Source: an uncultured Clostridia bacterium (GTDB taxonomy: Bacteria; Bacillota; Clostridia; Peptostreptococcales; Anaerovoracaceae). Taken from it: a stretch of 5,433 bases of DNA. Positions 5,204 to 5,433 of the stretch are shown here, in pieces. Below the pieces are notes generated by a model. That model had not been told where the DNA came from, did not search any database, and saw nothing but the letters and a program-made list of their open reading frames with translations. The stretch's first letter is position 1. The number at the start of each line of letters is the position of its first letter. The stretch covers positions 1 through 5,433 of the forward strand of contig CALIBC010000250.1 of assembly GCA_938045615.1 (NCBI GenBank), written 5' to 3'. The position numbers and the translations under genes are program-made.

Positions 5204-5433
5204 TCACCCCTTCATCAGCCCCTTCAGCTTCGGGTCGGCTTTAATGCGGGCGATTTCGGAGTCCACGAGCGAGAGGATCTCCTGCTTGATTTGGCGATAG
5301 TTCGCGTCGATGGAGGCTTTCATCGTGTCGTTACCTGCAGCGTCGCGGAAGTCAGCGATGACGGGGATCGGGCGGTAAGACTTCATCTCAGCGGACACTT
5401 TGGCGGTATCGACCACAATCTCCGCGTGGAAGA
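5204..5433 (-). CDS. Unrecognised protein, C-terminal 75 residues
   Basis: The frame is open from the right edge to a TGA at 5206-5204; the start lies outside the window. The visible part reads FHAEIVVDTAKVSAEM, then KSYRPIPVIADFRDAAGND, then a helical stretch of alternating acidic and basic residues (ANYRQIKQEILSLVDSEI) and the end DPKLKGLMKG. There is no membrane segment, zinc motif or other signature. The first part looks like a beta strand and loop and the last 45 residues like a long helix, so it is likely the end of a soluble domain. Codon use and GC match the neighbours, which supports real coding. I do not recognise the family and assign no function. It ends about 100 bases before the TPR regulator start, with that gene's promoter in between, so the two are probably separate transcription units. 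I see no convincing terminator after it. Confidence 0.72.
   Translation of the reverse strand, partial: FHAEIVVDTAKVSAEMKSYRPIPVIADFRDAAGNDTMKASIDANYRQIKQEILSLVDSEIARIKADPKLKGLMKG

Overview
The window looks like accessory DNA from a member of the Bacteroidetes, probably order Bacteroidales. Three things support this. Two genes belong to families typical of Bacteroides-type conjugative or integrative elements. The other recognisable proteins are of kinds common in this phylum: a lipoprotein-like TPR regulator with a C-terminal cytoplasmic domain, and a PorT-like outer-membrane barrel. The promoters that can be recognised fit the Bacteroidetes -33/-7 pattern (TTTG, then TAnnTTTG) rather than the E. 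coli one, and starts lack strong Shine-Dalgarno sequences. The genus cannot be fixed from the sequence. GC content is moderately high in the genes and much lower in the repeat array.

Every gene I can support lies on the minus strand, so transcription runs right to left. From the right edge these are: (1) the last 75 codons of an unrecognised protein (5204-5433); (2) a TPR, transmembrane, coiled-coil protein with a C-terminal HTH-like domain (3416-5104), with its own promoter at 5141-5171; (3) a signal-peptide-bearing outer-membrane beta-barrel protein (2490-3203), with a weaker promoter candidate at 3231-3260; (4) a 263-base gap holding a 77-bp imperfect inverted-repeat structure (2406-2482), a strong hairpin of terminator type (2263-2289) and a second inverted repeat (2231-2258) only 4 bases before the next start; (5) a DUF4099/DUF3945 protein (1159-2226); (6) a 365-base AT-rich gap filled by a tandem array of 41-bp units (821-1135); (7) the first 264 codons of a large N6-adenine DNA methyltransferase, normally fused to a helicase-like region (1-793).

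Genes 5 and 7 form the mobile-element module: in Bacteroidales elements these two families are commonly found close together. The barrel and TPR genes look like either cargo or the host flank, and the gap at 2290-2489 is a possible seam. The TPR protein may sense an envelope state and act on envelope genes such as the adjacent barrel, but this is inference from architecture and proximity only.

The most unusual signal is the 41-bp array. Seven consecutive units plus a partial eighth keep exact 41-bp spacing. Each has a strongly conserved 27-bp block and a variable 14-bp block, and the array sits directly upstream of the methyltransferase start, where no consensus promoter is visible. It is not a CRISPR. 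I consider a protein-binding or cis-regulatory array, or a replication/transfer site of the element, the most interesting possibilities.
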